Part shown: positions 35,800 to 43,183 of the stretch, in pieces
How positions within the stretch are numbered: position 1 is the stretch's first letter
Layout: every line of letters starts with the position of its first letter
Source: Aestuariibaculum sp. M13
GTDB lineage: Bacteria; Bacteroidota; Bacteroidia; Flavobacteriales; Flavobacteriaceae
Length of the DNA stretch: 64,000 nucleotides
NCBI RefSeq assembly: GCF_024723255.1
Contig: NZ_JANIAC010000002.1
Span: forward strand, 62,001-126,000
Direction: 5' to 3'
Program-made: the position numbers and the translations under genes
The notes under the pieces: generated by a model
Told to the model about the DNA's origin: nothing
Databases searched by the model: none
Seen by the model: only the letters and a program-made list of their open reading frames with translations

Positions 35800-36010
35800 G
35801 AAAAATTTTGTCACGCTTTGGCGTGACGAAAAGGGATAGCAAGAGGGCAATGCGCTAAAGCGGCATTGCGTTAATTGAAACCTTTGGTAACCCTTGTAAA
35901 TAAAGGGTTTGTAGCGTTTTTTAGTCGTTTTAGCAACCAGTGATAAACACCAAAATTATGTTAATGCCCTTGGAAAGCCTTATAAACACTGGGATGCATT
36001 AACATAATTA
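35800..36010. other. Hairpin-rich region upstream of the mob genes, probable oriT and/or operator
   Basis: Three inverted repeats lie within 200 bases: GTCACGC/GCGTGAC (35810-35827), GCAATGC/GCATTGC (35847-35869), and a 14-bp perfect AATTATGTTAATGC/GCATTAACATAATT (35954-35967 and 35996-36009). The first mobilization gene starts at 36034. Origins of transfer normally sit next to relaxase genes and contain such repeats. The 14-bp one may instead be an operator for the mob promoter. Confidence 0.5.
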
Positions 36011-36033
36011 AGGAAATAATAAATAATAAAGAA

Positions 36034-36591
36034 ATGAAACGTCGATTTTTGAGCATCAATTTCCATAAAGACACCGTAGAGCGGTTCAAGGGTTTTTGTG
36101 CCAAAATTGGCGGGTCTTATACCGACACTCTGGAGCATATGATGGATTTTTTTGACACCTATCAATTGTCTCCCATGGATGATCTTGGTCCCAATATGCG
36201 AGGTATAGAGGCTAATATTAAAAAACGAATCAATGCTCTGGTATCCATTATAAAGGAAATTGAAAAGAACCAGACCAAACCCACCACAGCGATGCTTCAA
36301 TTGCTGTTTGAACAATCATCACCCAAACAAAATCAGCCTCGACTTGTAGAGGTTAAGAAAAGTAATAAGCCAGTTAAGGATCCTTTTTTTGCTACTTCCA
36401 TGGAAGCCATCGAGCTACGAAAAGAAAAGAACTCGCTCAAACGAGATTTAATGGAAACCAAACAACAGTTCGAAGACATTTTGTTTTCCAAGGTTCATAT
36501 TGTTAAAAGCAGTTTTGGAAAACCCAAGCTTCATTTAGATATGACTTTGGAGGAGCTGGAGGCCTTAAAAGAAAAAATAAAAAACACTTAG
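36034..36591 (+). CDS. BfmA/BtgA-like mobilization protein
   Basis: 185 residues. The N-terminus (RRFLSINFHKDTVERFKGFCAKIGGSYTDTLEHMMDFFD) is a ribbon-helix-helix-like DNA-binding domain typical of BfmA/BtgA proteins. The C-terminal half is charged and helical (coiled-coil prone: MEAIELRKEKNSLKRDLMETK). In Bacteroides transposons this protein binds oriT and assists the relaxase. It is 2 bases from the relaxase gene. Confidence 0.85.
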   Translation: MKRRFLSINFHKDTVERFKGFCAKIGGSYTDTLEHMMDFFDTYQLSPMDDLGPNMRGIEANIKKRINALVSIIKEIEKNQTKPTTAMLQLLFEQSSPKQNQPRLVEVKKSNKPVKDPFFATSMEAIELRKEKNSLKRDLMETKQQFEDILFSKVHIVKSSFGKPKLHLDMTLEELEALKEKIKNT

Positions 36592-36593
36592 TT

Positions 36594-37619
36594 ATGTATA
36601 TCACTATTACCAAACAACATTTAGATGCCACGTTCTCCAAAAGCTGTGGTGATTTTGTCGGTTATCTGGAAAAGGAAAACATGGACAAGGCACCTGAGCA
36701 TCAAGAACACTTTTTTGACCAGCATAATGACCAGATATCCCCAGATCATGTTGTCAAAGATATTGATAGCAATACGGCCAAACTTAGAAAAAGTGAACCT
36801 AAATTTTATTCCCTGACCATAAATCCAAGTCAACGGGAACTGAAGCATATAGGGAATAACCCCGATAAATTACGAGAATATGTTCGTGAGACAATGAAAG
36901 CTTATGCTAGTTCATTTAATAGAGATGTTCCGGTATCGGTGGACAGTATAAAATATTATGCTAAGATTGAATATGAACGCATCTATAAAGGGTTTGATAA
37001 GGAAATCAAGGAGAATCAACCTTACAGAGCCAAGATTGTTAAACTGGAACATGACCTGGTAAAAATAAGGAGAGGGGAATTAGCAGGCAACAGTCAAGAT
37101 ATTCAAAAGACGATTGACAAGCTAAAGGCAGAGGCACCGCACCGAATAAATGGTAAGATGATCGAGCAGGGCATGAAAAAACAAGGATTCCAAACCCATG
37201 TGCATATCATTGTCAGCCGAAAGGATGTGACCAACAAGCTTAGTTTGTCTCCAGGGAGTTCTTATAAGGCTTCAGAGGTTATTCTGAACGGTAGTCCCGT
37301 AAAAAGAGGTTTTGACCGTGATGGTTTTTTTGAAAAGGCTGAAAAGACCTTTGACTCCCTGTTTAAATACGACCGAAACTTTGTGGAGCGTTATTCTGCT
37401 CATAAAATGTATCAAAAAGATACTTATAAATTTTTTGCTCAACTGATGGCACTACCTACAAACGAAAAAAGTGCTGCCTTTAAAATAATGGGAAAATCAG
37501 GAATGCAGATTCCTAACCTTAGTATCCCAACCAATCAAGTCCAAATGGCTCTGAAGGCCTTCAAACAATTAAAAAGAACCATCGATGTGGCCAAAGATGC
37601 TGGCTCCATCGGTATTTAA
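36594..37619 (+). CDS. Relaxase (DUF5712-type MobB) with an HUH motif
   Basis: 341 residues. The metal-binding HUH motif is FQTHVHIIVSRKD near residue 201; the strand before it (TITKQHLDATF, FYSLTINPSQREL) and a conserved Tyr-rich segment (VDSIKYYAKIEYERIYKG) complete the relaxase fold. It should nick one strand at oriT and stay attached during transfer. It is translated with the RHH protein upstream (2 bases) and the coupling protein downstream (12 bases). DUF5712 assignment is from memory of the family. Confidence 0.8.
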   Translation: MYITITKQHLDATFSKSCGDFVGYLEKENMDKAPEHQEHFFDQHNDQISPDHVVKDIDSNTAKLRKSEPKFYSLTINPSQRELKHIGNNPDKLREYVRETMKAYASSFNRDVPVSVDSIKYYAKIEYERIYKGFDKEIKENQPYRAKIVKLEHDLVKIRRGELAGNSQDIQKTIDKLKAEAPHRINGKMIEQGMKKQGFQTHVHIIVSRKDVTNKLSLSPGSSYKASEVILNGSPVKRGFDRDGFFEKAEKTFDSLFKYDRNFVERYSAHKMYQKDTYKFFAQLMALPTNEKSAAFKIMGKSGMQIPNLSIPTNQVQMALKAFKQLKRTIDVAKDAGSIGI

Positions 37620-37631
37620 AAACTCAATCTT

Positions 37632-39242
37632 ATGTCTACACCTGTTTTAATTATCAGTCTTTATGGAACAATGACCACTTTAATGGCTATCGGTTTTCGT
37701 TTTAAGCGATTTGCCTTTGTCTTCCATACCGTATTTATTCTAATGATTTGTTATTTGGTTTATCTTATGCACCCAGATAAGTTCATGAAAGTATTTGGAG
37801 CCTGGCTATTTCCTCTAACATTAATTAATTGCCTTCTTTTTGTTTTGGTGAACCCGGTATGGGAAAGCTCTAAGACCGATCGCAAGTACATCATGAAAAT
37901 CAAAATCAAGAATGGCTCGTTAAGGCTCAAGAATATTCGCAGAGGGATTTCTGTTATAGGCTCTGCCGGAAGTGGCAAGACCGAATCGGTAGTCTATAAC
38001 ATGTTAAAGCATTTTCAGCAGTATGAGTTTTGTGGGCTTATCCACGATTACAAGCATTTTGAGATTACGGAAATGGCGTATCCACTTTTTAAAGAATCCA
38101 GTCGCCCATTTTATATCATTTCCTTTGATGATATCTATTCGAAGGTCAATCCAATTGCTCCAAGGTATATGGAAGATGAGGAAAGCGTGAATGAAGTATC
38201 AAGGGTATTGTTGGAAAATCTATTGGAACAAAGAGAAACCAATGCTACAGGGGCTTCTAAATTCTTTAACGATGCTGTTGAAGGGCTATTGGGTGGCCTT
38301 ATTTGGAAATTGAAGACGGCCTATCCAAAATACTGTACGCTTCCTCATCTGATCGCTACTTATCAATATTTAGATACGGATAGCCTTATGGATTTTTTAA
38401 GTTCTGATTTTACCTCCAAGGCCATGGCCAATTCCTTCATTTCGGGAAGGGGTTCTGAGCGCCAAACAGCAGGGGTGATGAGTTCATTAGCCAACGCCCT
38501 TAAGAAGATCAGTACACAACGCATTTTTATGACGCTTTCGGCAGATGAAGTGCCCTTGGATATCAATAACCCAAAGAACCCTGCAATTGTATCCATAGTG
38601 AACAACCCCAAGTTTGAAACTGCATACTCTCCTGTGATTGCTACGATCATTCATACGATGACCAAACAGATGAGCATCCGCCATCAAGCATCCTCTTTTC
38701 TTTTAATTGAGGAAGCGCCTACCATCAGATTGCTTAATATGCACCGCATACCAGCAACCCTAAGGAGTTATGATATTTCAACGGTTTATGTGATGCAGGA
38801 TAAGACCCAAAACGATATGATGTACGGAGATAAGGCAAGCCGGGCCATATTGAGTAACCTGTCATACCAGTTTTTTGGAAAAGCGAACGACCCAGATACT
38901 GCCAAATACTATGAACGTTTTTTTGAAATCGTCAAAAAGCCAACGAAAACAGTCAGTAAAAAACAGAATAGTCTGGATTTTGATTCCAGAATCAGTACAG
39001 GAGAGAAGGAGGTAAGCAAAATACGCTCCGATGTATTCTTTCGTTTGAAGGAAGGGGAGTTCATTTCTTTTGCAGATGGAAAGGATCGTAAAGTACGTTT
39101 TAAAATGCCTAGAATAAAGAGAGAATTACCACCACCGGTACATCGTTATAATGATGCAGAGATACAGGCAAACTTTGAGAGGATTCATCTGGAAGTCAGA
39201 CAACTGTTTCAGGTGAAATCAAACGATGACGAGCAAAGTTAA
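37632..39242 (+). CDS. TraG/VirD4-type coupling ATPase
   Basis: 536 residues. Two or three N-terminal membrane helices (~5-20, 26-46, 55-75), then the motor domain: Walker A GSAGSGKTES (~110-119), Walker B-like SFLLIEEAPTIRL (~355-367), and QDKTQNDMMYG. Coupling proteins dock the relaxase-DNA complex on the conjugation pore. Because no other tra genes are visible, the element is probably mobilizable with help from another conjugative system. Confidence 0.9.
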   Translation: MSTPVLIISLYGTMTTLMAIGFRFKRFAFVFHTVFILMICYLVYLMHPDKFMKVFGAWLFPLTLINCLLFVLVNPVWESSKTDRKYIMKIKIKNGSLRLKNIRRGISVIGSAGSGKTESVVYNMLKHFQQYEFCGLIHDYKHFEITEMAYPLFKESSRPFYIISFDDIYSKVNPIAPRYMEDEESVNEVSRVLLENLLEQRETNATGASKFFNDAVEGLLGGLIWKLKTAYPKYCTLPHLIATYQYLDTDSLMDFLSSDFTSKAMANSFISGRGSERQTAGVMSSLANALKKISTQRIFMTLSADEVPLDINNPKNPAIVSIVNNPKFETAYSPVIATIIHTMTKQMSIRHQASSFLLIEEAPTIRLLNMHRIPATLRSYDISTVYVMQDKTQNDMMYGDKASRAILSNLSYQFFGKANDPDTAKYYERFFEIVKKPTKTVSKKQNSLDFDSRISTGEKEVSKIRSDVFFRLKEGEFISFADGKDRKVRFKMPRIKRELPPPVHRYNDAEIQANFERIHLEVRQLFQVKSNDDEQS

Positions 39243-39251
39243 ATGCATAAA

Positions 39252-39288
39252 AAAAGGGAATCCATTTCAAAGTGATTCCCTTTTTCAA
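39252..39288. terminator. Bidirectional terminator between convergent genes
   Basis: AAAGGGAATC (39254-39263) pairs with GATTCCCTTT (39275-39284), with A-run before and T-run after, between the coupling protein gene (+) and the XRE gene (-). Confidence 0.85.
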
Positions 39289-39306
39289 TATGTTATAAAA
39301 GTAAAT

Positions 39307-39714
39307 TTATTTTTTATCCAGCAACTTTTCTAAATAAGCGACTTTATCTTTTTCTGCTTGAAGGAGCTTTTTATAGAGCTCTTCAATTTTATCAGATTGT
39401 TCAATTATTTTATCAATGGGATTAAATGTACACCCATAATTAACAGCTGATGAATTATCAACATGGTATGTGTTACCAATAATATTTAATATGGCTTCGT
39501 CAGAAAAGTTTTTAATGCCTTCTGGTGTTACACCTAAAACTTTAGCAACTTTTTCTAACTTTTCATCTTCAATAGTTTCACTTTGTTCTAATAAAGACAC
39601 ACTTTGTTGGCTAATGCCTAACTCAAAAGCCAGTGCTTCTTGTTTTATGCCACGTAACTCCCTTATGCGGCTAATTTTTCTTCCTATGTGATTTGGTTTT
39701 GTTGCAGTGTTCAT
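39307..39714 (-). CDS. XRE-family HTH regulator with C-terminal coiled coil
   Basis: 135 residues. Residues ~10-65 are a lambda-repressor-type HTH (IGRKISRIRELRGIKQEALAFELGISQQSVSLLEQSE). The C-terminal ~40 residues (KIIEQSDKIEELYKKLLQAEKDKVAYLEKLL) form a dimerizing coiled coil. It is divergent from the HEPN operon, and direct repeats lie between them, so it probably controls that operon and itself. Confidence 0.9.
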   Translation of the reverse strand: MNTATKPNHIGRKISRIRELRGIKQEALAFELGISQQSVSLLEQSETIEDEKLEKVAKVLGVTPEGIKNFSDEAILNIIGNTYHVDNSSAVNYGCTFNPIDKIIEQSDKIEELYKKLLQAEKDKVAYLEKLLDKK

Positions 39715-39779
39715 GGTTCAAAGGTAATACTTATTCAATATCATTTGTAAGTAAAGATAACGGAAATTCCTTAAACTTT

Positions 39780-39813
39780 ATTGGTAAAACACCAGTTTTC
39801 ATTGGTAAAATAC
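39780..39813. promoter_or_regulatory. Two direct repeats, likely operator for the XRE regulator
   Basis: ATTGGTAAAACAC (39780-39792) and ATTGGTAAAATAC (39801-39813) are 21 bases apart, i.e. two helical turns, in the divergent intergenic region between 39714 and 39879. Confidence 0.5.
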
Positions 39814-39878
39814 AAGTGCCTGTGGTTCGGTACGGGAAAATATGGTAGTTCCTTTATTGAAAGCCAAAGGAACAAATC

Positions 39879-40193
39879 ATGGAAGCCGAACAAATAAAAG
39901 CAATTATTTATAGTGAAGAGCCTATTGCCATTTTAAAATATTTTGAATGGCCTGTTTTCTCTAATGATTTTACTGATTCCAAGTATAAGCTACTTAGAAT
40001 AAGTAAGAAGAATGATATTGAGGAAATCCGAATACCTTTTAATGTCATCCCCTTTATTATGTCCAAGCTCGATTGTTTTGAAGAGGCATCCAACACGCGT
40101 TCAGGTGTGGTTTGGGAAAGAGGGCAATTCAAGCAAAAGGTTAAACGCCTTGTTTCAACACCTAAGATTATCCGGTTTATAAATCAAAATTAA
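39879..40193 (+). CDS. Small hypothetical protein, first gene of the HEPN operon
   Basis: 104 residues, no signal peptide or helix. It has KYFEWPVFSNDF, KLLRISKKNDIEEIRIPFN, and a basic end (WERGQFKQKVKRLVSTPKI). No family is recognised. Twenty bases separate it from the HEPN gene, and its position next to the divergent XRE gene suggests common control. Confidence 0.7.
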   Translation: MEAEQIKAIIYSEEPIAILKYFEWPVFSNDFTDSKYKLLRISKKNDIEEIRIPFNVIPFIMSKLDCFEEASNTRSGVVWERGQFKQKVKRLVSTPKIIRFINQN

Positions 40194-40212
40194 TTTTTAA
40201 AAATGCAGTATT

Positions 40213-41292
40213 ATGGAAACTACACAGATTAATACCCAAGAAAAGGAAGTCCCTAAAGACCTAAATGAAGTCATAGCAAAGATCGTGGAGGCAATAGATG
40301 TCGGACACATTTACCTTAATAGGGGAACGGACAGGCATGCGTTCAAATACAGATTGAACATTATTACAAAGATGGCACAAAATGATATGTCTGAGCAGAT
40401 CATAGCCCTTATAAACTCGATTTTACAACAATATCCGGATTATAGTTGTCGTGTCTTTACTTTCAGTTATGCGTGCAGCCAAGCCCAACAAGGCAACCTA
40501 TACTTCCTAAACTACTGCCATGAAAAGCACCTCGTGTTCAAGGTGAACGAGAAAAACCAAATAATGGCTTTGCCAGATACCAAACTAACCAAGCTAATTG
40601 AAAATATCAAGAAGGATTTTAAGGGAGATATGTCCAGAATGAAGGCATTTAAAAAAGGGTTTCACTATTTCAGGGAGCAAAAACAACTACCTCAAAGTGC
40701 ATTTATGGCACACCAGACTTTTGAGCAGGGGTATAGGATTCTGGAGCGATTCATATGTGGCAAGACCAAGATATGTCATAGTATTAAGAATCATCAAACC
40801 TATGTGTTAAAATCATTAAACAAAATTGAAGGTGCCTTTCATATAGAATCTGACCTTGACAGTAAATTACTTGATTTATTGGAGGACGCCTATTCATCTG
40901 CTAGATATACCAATAACTATGATATAGGCAAGCAGGACATCGAGCAGCTATCTCAAAAATTAGGGCTGTTTATTAAGGAGGTTGAGTTTTTGTTTAATTA
41001 TGAGCTGTCCAATTTTGAGCAAAATGTAAAAGAGAATAATCTTAACACTTATAACCAACAAACCAGAAAAGAGCCAACCACTCATGAAGAACGGGAGTTT
41101 CTATTCCGTAAACTTGAATTTGATAGTCCTTATGAAATGTTGTGTCTGGCAAAATCCCTGATGCTTACCTGTGCCACCTGTTTACAGGATGATGTCGAAC
41201 CACCTATGAATGTAAATAGTTTTTATTTTGAAATCAATGAAGTGCTGCAATTGGCAATCCGACTTTTACCCCTTAACGAAACAAGCCCATAG
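40213..41292 (+). CDS. HEPN-domain protein with a C-terminal repeat domain
   Basis: 359 residues. An N-terminal ~100 residues resembles nucleotidyltransferase-associated helices. A HEPN domain follows at ~155-265 (FMAHQTFEQGYRILERFICG; LLDLLEDAYSSARYTNNYDI; DIEQLSQKLGLFIKEVEFLF). The R-x(4-6)-H nuclease motif of toxic HEPN proteins is not seen. The last ~70 residues (SPYEMLCLAKSLMLTCATCL, then VLQLAIRLLP) resemble the small proteins encoded next. The following gene starts 5 bases away. Confidence 0.7.
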   Translation: METTQINTQEKEVPKDLNEVIAKIVEAIDVGHIYLNRGTDRHAFKYRLNIITKMAQNDMSEQIIALINSILQQYPDYSCRVFTFSYACSQAQQGNLYFLNYCHEKHLVFKVNEKNQIMALPDTKLTKLIENIKKDFKGDMSRMKAFKKGFHYFREQKQLPQSAFMAHQTFEQGYRILERFICGKTKICHSIKNHQTYVLKSLNKIEGAFHIESDLDSKLLDLLEDAYSSARYTNNYDIGKQDIEQLSQKLGLFIKEVEFLFNYELSNFEQNVKENNLNTYNQQTRKEPTTHEEREFLFRKLEFDSPYEMLCLAKSLMLTCATCLQDDVEPPMNVNSFYFEINEVLQLAIRLLPLNETSP

Positions 41293-41297
41293 AAATC

Positions 41298-41660
41298 ATG
41301 AAAAATAAAGCGAACAAGAAGAATAAAAAGGAACTTCACAAAGCCCTTTTAAATATGGAAAGGATAAGAGAATTGAGCGAAGAAAATTTCAAGTTGTTAT
41401 CACCTGTAGGAGGTAAGAATAAGGGGAATTATTTGAATTATGTTCGGGTATATGATTATGTGGATCTGTTCAGTACATTAAAATCTATGCTCAACGTCAG
41501 TATCCTCGCTCTAGAGGATCAGCAAGACCTAACCTTAGATATTAGTAACAAGGAATCCGATGTGAAAAGGGTGCTAGAGTTTGCCAAGAACCTGATTCCA
41601 TTTGAAGAAGGGATTTATCTGGATGAAATGCGAAAGCTTATGTTGTCTAATGAAAAGTAA
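41298..41660 (+). CDS. Small repeat-family protein 1
   Basis: 120 residues. A Lys-rich start precedes YLNYVRVYDYVDLFSTLKSM, LNVSILALED and FAKNLIPFEEGIYLDEMRKLML. It matches the gene at 42007 closely in layout (FKLLSPVGG against YRLLTPTPK; FAKNLIP against FSKKLIP; DEMRKLML against DKSRKLLL). Cytoplasmic, likely all-helical. Twelve bases to the next gene. Function unknown. Confidence 0.75.
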   Translation: MKNKANKKNKKELHKALLNMERIRELSEENFKLLSPVGGKNKGNYLNYVRVYDYVDLFSTLKSMLNVSILALEDQQDLTLDISNKESDVKRVLEFAKNLIPFEEGIYLDEMRKLMLSNEK

Positions 41661-41672
41661 ATAAGAAAAACT

Positions 41673-42053
41673 ATGAAAAGCAAGGTCAAACAAATCAAAA
41701 AGATTAAAAACATACTCGATACTCAATCGGGTATGAAAAGTGAACCCTATGGAAACCGAACACGGAAAACCATCAGTATAGAGGTTTCCAATAACGAGGA
41801 TATAACCGGTTATATAGAGGAACTTTTAAAGGTATGCTATTATTGTTTGGACGGCAATGGAGTATTTACATCTCCTGCCTATCGAAGTAATATTGCGGAG
41901 CAAAGTGTCACCAAGGTCATAGAGCTGATCTTAGAGCTACTGCCACACCAGCAGATGTACTGTTTGGATCGCATTGATGAAATTCTAAAAAATAAAATAG
42001 TCGACGATGAAAAAGAAAAAAGCCAAAAAACAACTTCAAAAGAAGAAAAGTAA
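41673..42053 (+). CDS. Small repeat-family protein 2
   Basis: 126 residues. Core: ISIEVSNNEDITGYIEELLK, VCYYCLDGNG, then SNIAEQSVTKVIELILELLP and QQMYCLDRIDEILKN, closest in pattern to the gene at 42397. The Lys/Glu-rich tail overlaps the next gene by 47 bases in another frame, so translation is probably coupled. Confidence 0.75.
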   Translation: MKSKVKQIKKIKNILDTQSGMKSEPYGNRTRKTISIEVSNNEDITGYIEELLKVCYYCLDGNGVFTSPAYRSNIAEQSVTKVIELILELLPHQQMYCLDRIDEILKNKIVDDEKEKSQKTTSKEEK

Positions 42054-42372
42054 AAGCCTCAAGGAGCTACACAAAGCGGCTGAGGAACATTATAGGTTGT
42101 TAACCCCGACACCCAAGTATGTCAAAAGGAAAGGATACTATATAAATTTTGCTTACAAACTGAATTATGAACAGTTGGGGTATACCCTTGAATCGATTAT
42201 AAATGTATGCATCATGGGATTGGATGGCTATGACCTGCACAATGAGGCAAGGGATATCAAAGAGGCGCACAAGCAATTTGCGGACGTATTGGAATTTTCT
42301 AAAAAATTGATACCACATGCAGAATTTAAGTTTTTGGATAAATCCAGAAAACTTTTGCTGGATAATGATTAG
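42007..42372 (+). CDS. Small repeat-family protein 3
   Basis: 121 residues; starts with a Lys-rich tail (MKKKKAKKQLQKKKSK) like protein 1. Core: YYINFAYKLNYEQLGYTLES, IINVCIMGLDGYD, VLEFSKKLIPHAEFKFLDKS, RKLLL. The start at 42007 lies inside the previous gene, and the core begins only at ~residue 22, so a start at a later Met cannot be excluded but none is obvious. Confidence 0.75.
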   Translation: MKKKKAKKQLQKKKSKSLKELHKAAEEHYRLLTPTPKYVKRKGYYINFAYKLNYEQLGYTLESIINVCIMGLDGYDLHNEARDIKEAHKQFADVLEFSKKLIPHAEFKFLDKSRKLLLDND

Positions 42373-42396
42373 AGAATTAAATAAATCTTTTGAACC

Positions 42397-42750
42397 ATGA
42401 AAGAAAACACTAAAAATGATAACAAAACTGACAAAGAAAAACTGGAAACTATTAAGGAGCTTTTAAGGCTTAGAAAATGTAGATCCTTTAAAAATGGGGA
42501 GGAGGTTTCCCAAGAAGTAATCTTTCATGTCAGTGACAATAGCGAATTACGCTATGTTATCTCCTGTCTATTAAGGATAAGTATTGCTGCATTGGAACTT
42601 GAAGGGACATCAAGTTCGCCAAGAACACCATATCTTTCAAATGAATTGGCAATAGTTACCATCCTTGAGCTTATAAATGATATTTTACCTGATGAGCAAT
42701 TGGAAAGTTATGATGCCATTGAGAAACTTTTATTACAGGAAAAAAGCTAA
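42397..42750 (+). CDS. Small repeat-family protein 4
   Basis: 117 residues. Core: VIFHVSDNSELRYVISCLLR, ISIAALELEG, YLSNELAIVTILELINDILP, DEQLESYDAIEKLLLQ. Pairs with protein 2 at 41673 (ISIEVSNNEDITGYI; SNIAEQSVTKVIELILELLP). It closes the operon; a ~430-base gap follows. Function unknown. Confidence 0.75.
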   Translation: MKENTKNDNKTDKEKLETIKELLRLRKCRSFKNGEEVSQEVIFHVSDNSELRYVISCLLRISIAALELEGTSSSPRTPYLSNELAIVTILELINDILPDEQLESYDAIEKLLLQEKS

Positions 42751-43103
42751 TATCCAAATAGAAATTGTCTTGGAACATAAAGAGAGAAAGCTGGTCGCCT
42801 TTTATTGAAAAAATCTATTTATTTTAATGTTAATTTTAGCGATGTGTCGGTCTTAAAAATAGTTTTTTAGTAATCTTTTTCCCCTCAAGCCAACAGTAAA
42901 GTACTGATGAAAATATATCCAAAACTTCACATATTTGTTTTAGATTACTACTGGCATAATTCAACCCAACTTTTTTATGTTTAAATTTTCTAAGATGTGA
43001 ATTTAAATCTAAAATTTTAATTTAGGTGAATTGCATGGAAATAGGAATTTTTAGATGGTTTATAATTTAGGAATGTTTCTAATTCACATTATATAATGTA
43101 ATT
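42751..43103. other. Non-coding gap, probable right edge of the mobile element
   Basis: About 350 bases with no gene, base composition shifting toward the A+T-rich style of the next region. No second copy of the tRNA-like fragment at 32211 was found here, so the element boundary is not proven. Confidence 0.35.
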
Positions 43104-43130
43104 TTTCAGGACACCACAGGTAAGTTATTT
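43104..43130 (+). promoter_or_regulatory. Conserved upstream motif TTTCAGGACANNACAGGTAAGTTA, copy 1
   Basis: TTTTTCAGGACACCACAGG then TAAGTTATTTC, about 55-80 bases before the transglutaminase-like gene. The same motif stands before 45316. It contains a repeated CAGG 10 bases apart (CAGGACACCACAGG) and could be a binding site or leader element. Confidence 0.45.
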
Positions 43131-43183
43131 CTTTCTTTATTGTTATGTTTGATGAAACTAATACCAACTAAACACACAAAATA

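Noticed and set aside
40213-41292. HEPN toxin of a HEPN-MNT toxin-antitoxin pair
   Set aside because: The R-x(4-6)-H catalytic motif is not seen and the neighbours are not nucleotidyltransferases.
42751-43103. Matching right attachment site for the 32211 tRNA-like fragment
   Set aside because: No second copy of CCTGCCACCCCGAC was found in this gap or elsewhere in the window.
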